Positions 1-5,321 of a DNA stretch of 8,329 bases are shown piece after piece (the stretch's first letter is position 1; each line of letters begins with the position of its first letter). Source of the DNA: JAGWAZ01 sp050248595 (GTDB taxonomy: Bacteria > Bacteroidota > Ignavibacteria > OLB7). A model generated the notes under the pieces. That model was not told the origin of the DNA. It did no database searches and saw only the letters and a program-made list of their open reading frames with translations. The DNA lies in assembly GCA_050248595.1 (NCBI GenBank), contig JBFWSB010000208.1:1-8329 (forward strand), in the 5' to 3' direction. A program made the translations under genes and the position numbers.

Positions 1-5
1 CGCAG

Positions 6-12
6 CTCCTTT
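6..12 (-). promoter_or_regulatory. Ribosome-binding site for the next gene, probably secY
   Basis: AAAGGAG in message sense lies 5 bases from the edge of the window, after rplO, so a start codon is expected just outside. In this gene order the next gene is normally secY, encoding the translocon channel. The 45-base tail also contains a small CAGG/CCTG stem (19-30). The secY assignment is inferred from gene order only. Confidence 0.55.
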
Positions 13-45
13 ATATGCCAGGCATTCCTGAGACTTTCGAAAAAT

Positions 46-507
46 TTATTCATGAATCGTCACCGTTCCGCCGGCATCCTCGATTCCCTTGTGCGCCGTG
101 GCGGAAAATTTGTGGGCGGTTACGTTGAGCTTCGCCGAGATTTCCCCGACACCGAGGATCTTCACCGGCTGGTTCTTCTTGGAAATAGCCCCCGCAGCAT
201 AGAGGCTTTCGGGTGTAATCGCATCGGCTTGGATACGTCCTGCGTCGAGCAGTTCCTGCAACCGACTGAGATTAACGACCTGGTATTCTACACGGAAAGG
301 GTTGTGAAAGCCGTATTTCGGCACGCGGCGGATGTAGGCCATCTGTCCACCCTCGAAGTTCTTCAACTGATTGAAGCCCGACCGGGATTTATGCCCTTTA
401 TGTCCACGCGTAGATGTGCCGCCACGACCTGAACCTGGTCCGCGCCCAATCCGTTTTTTGCCTTTTGTCGCTCCAGGTGAGCGAAGTGATCCAAGATGGT
501 TCGCCAT
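46..507 (-). CDS. rplO: 50S ribosomal protein L15
   Basis: L15 is a late-binding 50S protein whose long glycine- and basic-rich N-terminal arm threads into 23S rRNA. Taking the ATG at 505-507 gives 153 residues starting MANHLGSLRSPGATKGKKRI, then GRGPGSGRGGTSTRGHKGHK (21-40), SRSGFNQLKNFEGGQMAYIR (41-60), RVPKYGF (61-67) and the globular C-terminal domain ending GIEDAGGTVTIHE. The family begins at this methionine. An in-frame TTG at 565-567 would add 20 unrelated residues and overlap rpmD, and AGGA lies about 10 bases before the ATG, so the shorter form is preferred. The frame ends at TAA (46-48). Confidence 0.98.
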   Translation of the reverse strand: MANHLGSLRSPGATKGKKRIGRGPGSGRGGTSTRGHKGHKSRSGFNQLKNFEGGQMAYIRRVPKYGFHNPFRVEYQVVNLSRLQELLDAGRIQADAITPESLYAAGAISKKNQPVKILGVGEISAKLNVTAHKFSATAHKGIEDAGGTVTIHE

Positions 508-563
508 AACTTGTCGTTCCTGATCGAATGCTGTGCGTTGCGTCAAATCGAAATCGCCCCGCG

Positions 564-746
564 TCAATTAACTTCTTCCACTTTCACAAGATGTGCCACG
601 ACACGGATCATCCCTCTGATCTCCGGCCTATCGTCGTACGTCTTTGTGCGATTGATTTTACCAAGACCGAGCGCTTCGATGGTTCGCTTCTGTTTCAGCG
701 ACCGATCTATTGTGCTCCGAACCTGTGTTACCTTGATACGCGCCAT
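564..746 (-). CDS. rpmD: 50S ribosomal protein L30
   Basis: L30 is a small 50S protein near 23S domains II and V that is absent from many lineages. The 60-residue product starts MARIKVTQVRSTIDRSLKQK, continues RTIEALGLGKINRTKTYDDR and ends VVAHLVKVEEVN, which matches the family: a strand, the S-x-I-x-R-x-x-KQ helix start, ALGLxKI, then RGMIxxVxHLVxVEE. The length is normal. The start is ATG at the edge of the AT-rich gap; the bases before it (TTTTGAATTATT) contain no Shine-Dalgarno sequence at all, the clearest such case in the window. The TGA stop lies 56 bases before the rplO start, and a TTG overlapping this stop opens the rplO frame artificially early. Confidence 0.97.
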   Translation of the reverse strand: MARIKVTQVRSTIDRSLKQKRTIEALGLGKINRTKTYDDRPEIRGMIRVVAHLVKVEEVN

Positions 747-854
747 AATAATTCAAAATGATAAATGCAAAATTTAAAATGCCGACTGATTTACCTACTT
801 TTGATACAAAGAGGTTCTTTTTACCGTAAACATTTTGAACTTTGAATTGCTTCT
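747..854 (-). repeat. AT-rich rpsE-rpmD gap with degenerate and inverted repeats
   Basis: This 108-base stretch is about 28% G+C by my count, far below the flanking genes. Near rpmD it consists of degenerate repeats of the type CATTTTGAAT / GCATTTTAAATTTT / GCATTTATCATTTT (message sense, about 751-782). A perfect 9-base inverted repeat joins 752-760 (TTCAAAATG) to 831-839 (CATTTTGAA), so the two ends of the gap could pair, with one arm 5 bases before the rpmD start. No gene, Shine-Dalgarno sequence or terminator is visible in it. Similar AT-rich A/T-G mosaic tracts are common between genes in several bacterial groups, so it may be a dispersed repeat, which a single window cannot show. Confidence 0.5.
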
Positions 855-1370
855 CTACCCTTTGAGGACTTTCTCAACGGGAACTCCTCGTCGCATCGCA
901 ACCATGTTGGCATCCTCCAAACTGAGGAGTGCGTGAAGCGTTGCTTTCACAGTGTTGTGTGGGTTGGAAGAACCTTTGCTCTTCGTCAACACATCCTGCA
1001 CTCCAGCAAGCTCTAATACAGCACGGACACCACCACCTGCGATTACTCCAGTTCCTGGAGTTGCTGGCTTCAGCAACACTTTGCCGGCTCCAAACTTTCC
1101 GAAGACTTCGTGTGGGATGGTGTGTCCCAACAAACGGATCCGCACCACGCTCTTGCGCGCCGCATCGGTTGCCTTGGCGATAGCACCCGCAACTTCCTGC
1201 GCTTTGCCGTGCCCGACGCCAACATGTCCGTTGCCGTCTCCAACAACAACAAGTGCGCTGAATCCGAACCGGCGTCCACCTTTGACGACCTTTGCGGTTC
1301 TGTTCAGGTAGACAAGTTTATCTTTCAGTTCGAGTTCGCCGATCTTCGGCTTATTATGATTCTCTGCCAC
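855..1370 (-). CDS. rpsE: 30S ribosomal protein S5 (GTG start)
   Basis: S5 lies at the mRNA entry site and helps decoding fidelity; its N-terminal loop is where spectinomycin-resistance changes fall. The 171 residues contain KGGRRFGFSALVVVGDGNGH (30-49), VGVGHGKAQEVAGAIAKATD (50-69), then the C-terminal domain VLLKPATPGTGVIAGGGVRA (98-117) and DVLTKSKGSSNPHNTVKATL (126-145). The spectinomycin-loop KGGR at 30-33 looks wild type. The start codon is GTG with GGAGAG upstream (spacing about 6 from GGAG), one of the better ribosome-binding sites in this block. The gap to rpmD is the longest here (108 bases) and unusually AT-rich. Confidence 0.99.
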   Translation of the reverse strand: MAENHNKPKIGELELKDKLVYLNRTAKVVKGGRRFGFSALVVVGDGNGHVGVGHGKAQEVAGAIAKATDAARKSVVRIRLLGHTIPHEVFGKFGAGKVLLKPATPGTGVIAGGGVRAVLELAGVQDVLTKSKGSSNPHNTVKATLHALLSLEDANMVAMRRGVPVEKVLKG

Positions 1371-1392
1371 GAGTCTCTCCGAAAAAATCCTG

Positions 1393-1770
1393 TTAGAAAT
1401 TCAATCCTTCTTCACGAGCACCATCGGCAACTGCCTTGATGCGACCATGATAGAGAAAACCGTTGCGGTCGAAAACAGCCCGCTCGATATTCTTCTCTTT
1501 CAGTCGGCGAGCCATTGCCTTCCCTACGGCCCGGCTGATTGCCATACTCCGTCCTCCTTCCGATCCTTCAATCAATGACTGCACCAATTCATCGTTCAAC
1601 GATGATGCGGCAGCCAGTGTGTGACCGGATACGTCATCAATTGCCTGGAGATAGACGTGCTTCAGGCTGCGGTTGATCGACAAGCGCGGGCGTTCTGCCG
1701 TGCCAGTGATTGTCTTCCTGATCGATCGCTTGCGACGAAGGCGACGCTGATATTTTTGCTGTTGGCTCAT
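1393..1770 (-). CDS. rplR: 50S ribosomal protein L18
   Basis: L18 binds 5S rRNA with L5 in the central protuberance. The 125-residue protein has the basic N-terminal arm QRRLRRKRSIRKTITGTAER (8-27), then the typical RPRLSINRSLKHVYLQAIDD (27-46), LAAASS (52-57), AVGKAMARRLKEKNIERAVF (81-100), DRNGFLYHGRIKAVADGARE (101-120) and the end EGLNF. The DRxGxxYHGRIKAxADxAREEGL run is diagnostic. The start is ATG; the leader CACTGTAGAATA has no clear Shine-Dalgarno sequence, and the AGGAC at about -25 is too far. The gene lies 22 bases before rpsE, the shortest positive gap in the window. Confidence 0.99.
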   Translation of the reverse strand: MSQQQKYQRRLRRKRSIRKTITGTAERPRLSINRSLKHVYLQAIDDVSGHTLAAASSLNDELVQSLIEGSEGGRSMAISRAVGKAMARRLKEKNIERAVFDRNGFLYHGRIKAVADGAREEGLNF

Positions 1771-1813
1771 TATTCTACAGTGAAATAAAATCGTCCTGAA
1801 TCTCTACCAGTTC

Positions 1814-2350
1814 TTACCCGGCGGTCTTGCCGGCCTTGCGACGAATCTGCTCGCCCTGATACTTCACTCCCTTCCCCTTGTAAGGCTCCGGCGGACGTAG
1901 TTTCCGAATCTTAGCTGCAACCTGTCCTACAAGCTGCTTGCTGCTGCCGGTGATGTCAATCTTCGTTGGTTCCGGCACCGCGATCTGGATTTCTTCCGGA
2001 GGGAAGAACATAATCGGATGGGAATACCCAAGATTCAACTGAAGGTAGGATCCTTTCATTTCGGCACGGAAACCGACACCGACAATCTCCAGTCTGCGAC
2101 TGAAGCCTTCGGAAACCCCTTGAACCATATTTGCAATCAGCGAGCGCGTAAGCCCGTGAGCTGAACGGTTCAATGCAAGGTCGTTTGGTCGGCTTACGGT
2201 AATTTCCTTCTCGCCAACCTCAACGTTCATTGCCGGGTTCAGGGGTAAACTAAGTTCCCCTTTCGGTCCTTTTACCGTAATGTTGTCCCCGTCGCGACTG
2301 ATGGTCACGCCCTGAGGAATCTCAATCGGCAGTTTTCCTATTCTCGACAC
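1814..2350 (-). CDS. rplF: 50S ribosomal protein L6 (GTG start)
   Basis: L6 is a two-domain 50S protein near the factor-binding site and the sarcin-ricin loop. The 178-residue length equals the norm (177 in E. coli). It opens MSRIGKLPIEIPQGV, continues with VKGPKGELSLPL (26-37), SLIANMVQGVSEGFSRRLEI (70-89), GVGFRAEMKG (91-100) and LNLGYSHP (105-112), and ends with the signature KLRPPEPYKGKGVKY (150-164) before a basic tail. The start codon is GTG, set by alignment to the conserved MSRIGK; no ATG lies nearby. The upstream CTGGAACAGAAACC is at best a weak ribosome-binding site. It lies 43 bases before rplR. Confidence 0.99.
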   Translation of the reverse strand: MSRIGKLPIEIPQGVTISRDGDNITVKGPKGELSLPLNPAMNVEVGEKEITVSRPNDLALNRSAHGLTRSLIANMVQGVSEGFSRRLEIVGVGFRAEMKGSYLQLNLGYSHPIMFFPPEEIQIAVPEPTKIDITGSSKQLVGQVAAKIRKLRPPEPYKGKGVKYQGEQIRRKAGKTAG

Positions 2351-2421
2351 GGTTTCTGTTCCAGTACGTTTGTGTTCGGTATCTCAACTAAAGCGAAATC
2401 GACAGAACTCGGCAGACCATC

Positions 2422-2811
2422 TTACCAGACGTAGCAGAGGACTTCTCCTCCCACTTTCCGTCGGCGAGCTTCTTTGTCCGTCATCAGACCGTGCGAGGTA
2501 CTGATAACGGCAATGCCAAGTCCGTTTCTAACGCGCGGGAGCTCGGCAGCTCCAGCATAGCGGCGAAGTCCCGGACGGCTTACTCGTCGCAGTCCCAGCA
2601 TAGCTGGAGAACCGTTAACGTAGCGCAGCTTCATCCGAATAACCCCTTGCGGGCCTTCGTCGATGCGTTCGAATTCCTCGATGAACCCCTGTTCTTTCAG
2701 GATGTTCGCGAGTCCTTCTTTGATTCTCGATGCCGGGACATCGACCGAACGATGTCCTGCTCGTGATGCGTTTCGTATCCGCGTCAGAAAATCTGAAATG
2801 GGATCAGTCAT
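2422..2811 (-). CDS. rpsH: 30S ribosomal protein S8
   Basis: S8 is a primary 16S rRNA-binding protein (helix 21) and, in E. coli, the translational repressor of the spc operon. The 129-residue length is usual. Landmarks are MTDPISDFLTRIRNASRAGH (1-20), the central KLRYVNGSPAMLGLRRVSRPG (61-81) and the RNA-binding C-terminus VISTSHGLMTDKEARRRKVG (102-121), ending GEVLCYVW. The STSxGxMTDxxA segment that contacts rRNA is fully kept, so S8 should be able to recognise its rRNA site and any mRNA mimic. The start is ATG with no recognisable Shine-Dalgarno sequence (AATTCAATACGACT). It lies 48 bases after rpsN and 71 bases before rplF. Confidence 0.99.
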   Translation of the reverse strand: MTDPISDFLTRIRNASRAGHRSVDVPASRIKEGLANILKEQGFIEEFERIDEGPQGVIRMKLRYVNGSPAMLGLRRVSRPGLRRYAGAAELPRVRNGLGIAVISTSHGLMTDKEARRRKVGGEVLCYVW

Positions 2812-2859
2812 AGTCGTATTGAATTGACCAGGTCGTCCTTCACAATCATTGTAGGTGAA

Positions 2860-3129
2860 TTACCAGCTTGATTTCCTGATTCCAGGAATCTTTCCTTCAA
2901 GGGCGAGGCGTCGAAGCTCGATACGGCACAGTCCAAATTTGCGATAGTATGCTCTCGGACGTCCGGTTAACATGCATCGATTGCGGAGCCTGACTGGCGC
3001 ACTATTCCGGGGCAGTTTCTGCAACCCTTCGTAGTCCCCTGCCTCTTTCAATTGCTGCCGCTTTTCTGCATACTTGTCAACAAGTTTGCGTCGCTTCACT
3101 TCGCGTGCAATCAGACATTTACGTGCCAT
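2860..3129 (-). CDS. rpsN: 30S ribosomal protein S14, zinc-free long form
   Basis: S14 is a late-assembling protein of the 30S head. The 89-residue length and the absence of paired CXXC motifs (the only cysteines are 5, 52 and 68) place it in the long form that does not bind zinc, unlike the 61-residue zinc form of Bacillus or Thermus. It reads MARKCLIAREVKRRKLVDKY, then DYEGLQKLPRNSAPVRLRNR (32-51), the conserved CMLTGRPRAYYRKFGLCRIE (52-71) and an end in IPGIRKSSW. The DYEGLQKLP segment is close to Bacteroidota S14. A start at ATG 3129 fits the family. Upstream, AGATAGAGA occurs twice in the 61-base gap to rplE (3136-3144 and 3158-3166), the nearer copy lying in the position of a weak ribosome-binding site. 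Confidence 0.98.
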   Translation of the reverse strand: MARKCLIAREVKRRKLVDKYAEKRQQLKEAGDYEGLQKLPRNSAPVRLRNRCMLTGRPRAYYRKFGLCRIELRRLALEGKIPGIRKSSW

Positions 3130-3190
3130 GGATTCTCTCTATCTAAGCCTTGCTGGTTCTCTATCTGCCTAATTTACTTTCTTCTTTTTG

Positions 3191-3787
3191 CTATGCCGTT
3201 ACGCCTTCTTCAGCCTCTCGCTTGCGGAATGGGAATCCCATTTCTTGCAGCAGAGCGTAGGCTTCTTCATCACTTTCAGCGGTCGTAACGAACGATATAT
3301 CAAAGCCGTTGATCCGGCTAACTTTGTCGACATCGATTTCCGGGAAGATGATCTGCTCACGAATACCGAGCGTATAGTTTCCGCGGCCATCGAACGACTT
3401 ATCGGAGAAGCCCCGGAAGTCACGAATACGTGGCGAAGCGATGGCGATGAAACGATCGAAGAATTCATACATCCGCGATCCGCGCAACGTTACGCGCACT
3501 CCAATCGGCATTCCCTCACGAAGCTTAAAATTCGAAATCGAATGCTTCGCGTTAATCACCGTCGGCGCCTGTCCAGTAATCAGCTTAATCTCCTCAATCG
3601 CATCCTGCATCAGCTTCTTATCGCTGATCGCATCCCCAATCCCACGATTTACAGCGATCTTCACCAAGCGAGGCACTCGCATTACGTTGTTGTAGTCGAA
3701 CCTCTTCATGAGATTCGGTACGACTTCCTCGCGATACTTATCGAGAAGTCGGGGAGTTGATGTGCCGTTTGTATTCTTGTTTGCCAT
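3191..3787 (-). CDS. rplE: 50S ribosomal protein L5
   Basis: L5 binds 5S rRNA in the central protuberance together with L18 and contacts the P-site tRNA and S13. The 198 residues include RLLDKYREEVVPNLMKRFDY (13-32), VMRVPRLVKIAVNRGIGDAI (35-54), KLITGQAPTVINAKHSISNF (68-87), REGMPIGVRVTLRGSRMYEF (90-109), SPRIRDFRGFSDKSFDGRGN (118-137) and GIREQIIFPEID (141-152), all L5 signatures. It is about 20 residues longer than the usual 178-180. There is an N-terminal lead of about 10 polar residues (ANKNTNGTST) and an acidic tail REAEEGVTA after the normal FPFRK end. The start is ATG preceded by AAGAGAATT, a weak ribosome-binding site. A later start is unlikely, since the next in-frame Met is residue 27, inside conserved sequence. 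Confidence 0.99.
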   Translation of the reverse strand: MANKNTNGTSTPRLLDKYREEVVPNLMKRFDYNNVMRVPRLVKIAVNRGIGDAISDKKLMQDAIEEIKLITGQAPTVINAKHSISNFKLREGMPIGVRVTLRGSRMYEFFDRFIAIASPRIRDFRGFSDKSFDGRGNYTLGIREQIIFPEIDVDKVSRINGFDISFVTTAESDEEAYALLQEMGFPFRKREAEEGVTA

Positions 3788-3804
3788 AATTCTCTTGATG
3801 ATCG

Positions 3805-3828
3805 GCGATCCAGTCTCCTGGCAATCGC
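3805..3828 (-). promoter_or_regulatory. Bulged hairpin with GAGA loop between rplX and rplE
   Basis: In the message, GCGAU pairs with AUCGC and CCAG with CUGG, giving 9 pairs interrupted by a 2-base UG bulge on the 5' side and closed by a GAGA loop of the stable GNRA class. It ends 17 bases before the rplE ATG. In E. coli the spc operon repressor S8 binds mRNA around the start of rplE, so the location is right for a translational control element. I cannot see the A-rich core of the S8 site of 16S rRNA helix 21 in it, so an S8 link rests on position only. Confidence 0.5.
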
Positions 3829-3841
3829 GTCAGCTTCTACT

Positions 3842-4189
3842 TCAGAACTGTTCTGGGATAGTTTTCCCCGATTTTTTCGCGAATCGAATGCGGCGGCGAT
3901 TTCCGTCGGCATCGATTTCGTATCGGATTCCGATGCGTGTCGGTTCTCCCGACTCTGGATCGAGGAGCATCACGTTTGATGCATCCACTGGAAGTGACTT
4001 CTCGTGAATCCCGCCATCTGGCAAATCTGGATTCACACCGCGACGCCACGAACGGCGGCGAACATTCACTCCTTCAACCAGAACCTTGCCCGTTGCGGGG
4101 ATAACTTCAAGCACGCGACCTTTCACGTCCTTGTCAGTTCCACTGATCACAACAACCTCATCCCCTTTCTTTATGCGAATTCTTCCCAT
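3842..4189 (-). CDS. rplX: 50S ribosomal protein L24
   Basis: L24 is an assembly-initiating protein that binds the 5' end of 23S rRNA and later lies near the tunnel exit. The KOW motif is at the N-terminus: IRIKKGDEVVVISGTDKDVKGRVLEVIP (residues 4-31). It is followed by GKVLVEGVNVRRRSW (34-48), then DGGIHEKSLPVDASNVMLLDP (58-78) and GEPTRIGIRYE. The length of 115 residues is slightly above the 104 of E. coli because of the basic C-terminal part GNRRRIRFAKKSGKTIPEQF. The ATG overlaps the rplN stop and has a textbook GGAGGTG in front. A short inverted repeat (CAGAA/TTCTG, 3843-3855) spans the last codons, and a larger hairpin lies in the 54-base gap before rplE. Confidence 0.98.
   Translation of the reverse strand: MGRIRIKKGDEVVVISGTDKDVKGRVLEVIPATGKVLVEGVNVRRRSWRRGVNPDLPDGGIHEKSLPVDASNVMLLDPESGEPTRIGIRYEIDADGNRRRIRFAKKSGKTIPEQF
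3843..3855 (-). promoter_or_regulatory. Small inverted repeat at the end of rplX
   Basis: CAGAA/TTCTG around a 3-base loop overlaps the last codons and stop of rplX. On its own it is short enough to be chance. It is listed because it is the first of two hairpins in tandem before rplE. Confidence 0.25.
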
Positions 4190-4557
4190 TACAACACCTC
4201 CGGAGCAAGCGATACGATTTTCATGTAGTTCCTGTCGCGAAGTTCGCGAGCAACAGGCCCGAAGATACGTGTGCCGCGTGGCTCACCTTGGGCATTCAGC
4301 AGAACGGCGGCGTTCTCGTCGAAGCGGATGTAGCTGCCGTCACGTCGACGCGTCTCTTTGCGAGTGCGGACAATAACTGCTCTGGAGACATCCCCCTTCT
4401 TAACACCCCCACCAGGTAGTGCTGCCTTCACGGAGACGACAATTACGTCTCCCACACCTGCATATCGACGCTTACTACCACCGAGCACTCGAATGCAGCG
4501 GACACGACGCGCGCCTGAATTATCGGCAACAACCAGATCGGTTTCTTCCTGAATCAT
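4189..4557 (-). CDS. rplN: 50S ribosomal protein L14
   Basis: L14 sits on the subunit interface of the 50S, contacts 16S helix 44 through an intersubunit bridge and is where the silencing factor RsfS binds. Starting at the ATG at 4557 gives 122 residues, exactly the usual family length, beginning MIQEETDLVVADNSGARRVR. Further landmarks are CIRVLGGS (21-28), YAGVGDVIVVSVKAALPGG (32-50), KKGDVSRAVIVRTRK (53-67), GSYIRFDENAAVLLN (74-88), GEPRGTRIFGPVARELR (91-107) and the end YMKIVSLAPEVL. The TAA stop overlaps the next start by one base (TAATG), and the strong ribosome-binding site of rplX lies inside the last codons, so rplN and rplX are probably translationally coupled. The gap to rpsQ is 68 bases. 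Confidence 0.99.
   Translation of the reverse strand: MIQEETDLVVADNSGARRVRCIRVLGGSKRRYAGVGDVIVVSVKAALPGGGVKKGDVSRAVIVRTRKETRRRDGSYIRFDENAAVLLNAQGEPRGTRIFGPVARELRDRNYMKIVSLAPEVL
4195..4201 (-). promoter_or_regulatory. Strong Shine-Dalgarno sequence of rplX inside rplN
   Basis: GGAGGTG lies 5 bases before the rplX ATG, within the codons for the last residues of L14. It is the best match to the anti-Shine-Dalgarno sequence in the window, and it sits at the only overlapping gene junction. A ribosome finishing rplN would cover it, which suggests coupled translation. Confidence 0.8.
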
Positions 4558-4560
4558 GAC

Positions 4561-4567
4561 TTCCTCT
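4561..4567 (-). promoter_or_regulatory. Shine-Dalgarno sequence that fixes the rplN start
   Basis: AGAGGAA lies 3 bases before the ATG at 4555-4557. It supports that ATG as the L14 start over an in-frame ATG at 4600-4602, which would add 15 residues foreign to the L14 family and has no ribosome-binding sequence in front. An additional AGGAGG (4589-4594) lies farther upstream in the same gap, about 31 bases from the chosen ATG and not correctly spaced from any normal start codon. Confidence 0.75.
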
Positions 4568-4625
4568 ATGAGATATTCCGTCGGGTTTCCTCCTGCGTGC
4601 ATGCAGAAGTAGAATACCCCGGATG

Positions 4626-5027
4626 TTACTTGGCTCGTTCTACAATTTTGTCCAGATTCCAGCGCTTACGAGCACTGAGCGGGCGTGTCTCAACAATGCG
4701 AACCGTGTCACCAGTCCGACATTCGTTGTTCTCATCGTGCACCATGAACTTCTTCGATTTGAAGAAATACTTTTTGTAGAGCGGATGACGCACACGCCGA
4801 GTCACTTTAACGAGGATGCTCTTCTCCATTTTGTCGGAGACAACAGTTCCCGTCCGAATCTTGCGATGTGGCTTGTATCCGGCTTCTTCCTCAACTGAGG
4901 TTTCGGCAGTGGCATCAGCTACAGTCTCTACAGCAGAGACTTCAACCTCATTTGCCTCTTCTACAGCCCCGTCAGCAGCCATTGCTGCCTCGGTCGCTTC
5001 AGTCTGGTTTTCCAGTTCTTCTTGCAT
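4626..5027 (-). CDS. rpsQ: 30S ribosomal protein S17 with a long acidic N-terminal extension
   Basis: The core from about residue 54 is ordinary S17: IRTGTVVSDKMEKSILVKV (58-76), RRVRHPLYKKYFFKSKKFMV (77-96), HDENNECRTGDTVRIVETRPLS (97-118), then a basic end. S17 is an OB-fold protein that binds the 5' domain of 16S rRNA early in assembly. The family is usually about 80-90 residues; this product is 133. The first 50 residues contain 16 Asp/Glu, 12 Ala and no Lys, Arg or His, so they should be disordered and highly acidic. The start at 5027 is ATG with only GAG nearby. A second in-frame ATG (Met16, 4982) has a better GAGG 5 bases upstream. I find no in-frame ATG, GTG or TTG between Met16 and the core, so an extension of at least about 35 residues is unavoidable unless another initiation codon is used. 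Confidence 0.96.
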   Translation of the reverse strand: MQEELENQTEATEAAMAADGAVEEANEVEVSAVETVADATAETSVEEEAGYKPHRKIRTGTVVSDKMEKSILVKVTRRVRHPLYKKYFFKSKKFMVHDENNECRTGDTVRIVETRPLSARKRWNLDKIVERAK

Positions 5028-5077
5028 GATTTCTCAAAGTCTTCTTCAGAGTTCTACAGTCACAATCCTCTAACCTC

Positions 5078-5290
5078 TCAGACAACCTCTCCGGACTTAC
5101 TCCGTTGGTTCAGAATTGTCTTCATCCGAGCAATGTCGCGCTTTAGCACGCGCATTGCCGAAGGGTTCTCAAGTGTACCAACAGCCATATTAAACTGCAT
5201 GTCAACGAGTGAACGCTCGTTATTGATGATCTGTTGTTCAAGCTCCGCGTCGGTCAGTTGGCGGAGATCAGCCGGTTTCGAGGGCTTCAT
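5078..5290 (-). CDS. rpmC: 50S ribosomal protein L29
   Basis: L29 is a small two-helix protein beside L23 at the tunnel exit, where it contributes to the docking platform for nascent-chain factors. The 70-residue product has the usual antiparallel helix pair: LRQLTDAELEQQIINNERSLVDMQFNMAVG (9-38), then the family turn LENPSAMRVLKRDIARMKTIL (40-60). The LENP-x-x-hydrophobic-+ pattern followed by DIARMKTIL is the L29 signature. The start is ATG with AGGG about 10 bases upstream, weak but acceptable. The last codons include SGEVV and a TGA stop. The 8-base sequence GAGAGGTT occurs twice across the stop (5072-5079 and 5084-5091), probably by chance. It is a little longer than E. coli L29 (63 residues), mainly through the SKSGEVV tail. 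Confidence 0.97.
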   Translation of the reverse strand: MKPSKPADLRQLTDAELEQQIINNERSLVDMQFNMAVGTLENPSAMRVLKRDIARMKTILNQRSKSGEVV

Positions 5291-5321
5291 ATCTTCAATC
5301 CCTGTTAGTCTATCAAATAGT

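Noticed and set aside
52..432. Plus-strand open frame opposite rplO
   Set aside because: It is a shadow of L15, with no independent support.
508..567. Upstream TTG start extending L15 by 20 residues
   Set aside because: The added residues are not part of the L15 family, the start overlaps the rpmD stop, and the ATG at 505-507 has a plausible AGGA upstream.
752..830. Possible internal promoter in the AT-rich rpsE-rpmD gap
   Set aside because: A partial match to the Bacteroidota -7 element (AAATTTTG) exists, but the only TTTG upstream is about 31 bases away, too far for the -33 element. AT-rich sequence gives such matches by chance.
2821..2855. Small palindromes GACC-T-GGTC and ACAAT-C-ATTGT in the rpsN-rpsH gap
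   Set aside because: One-base loops cannot form hairpins, and palindromes this short are expected by chance.
3188..3760. Long open frame on the plus strand (190 codons)
   Set aside because: It lies wholly opposite rplE, has no recognisable domain or ribosome-binding site, and is explained by the codon bias of the true gene on the other strand.
4558..4602. Upstream ATG extending L14 by 15 residues
   Set aside because: L14 is almost invariant at 122 residues starting MIQ, and that ATG has AGAGGAA before it while the upstream ATG has nothing.
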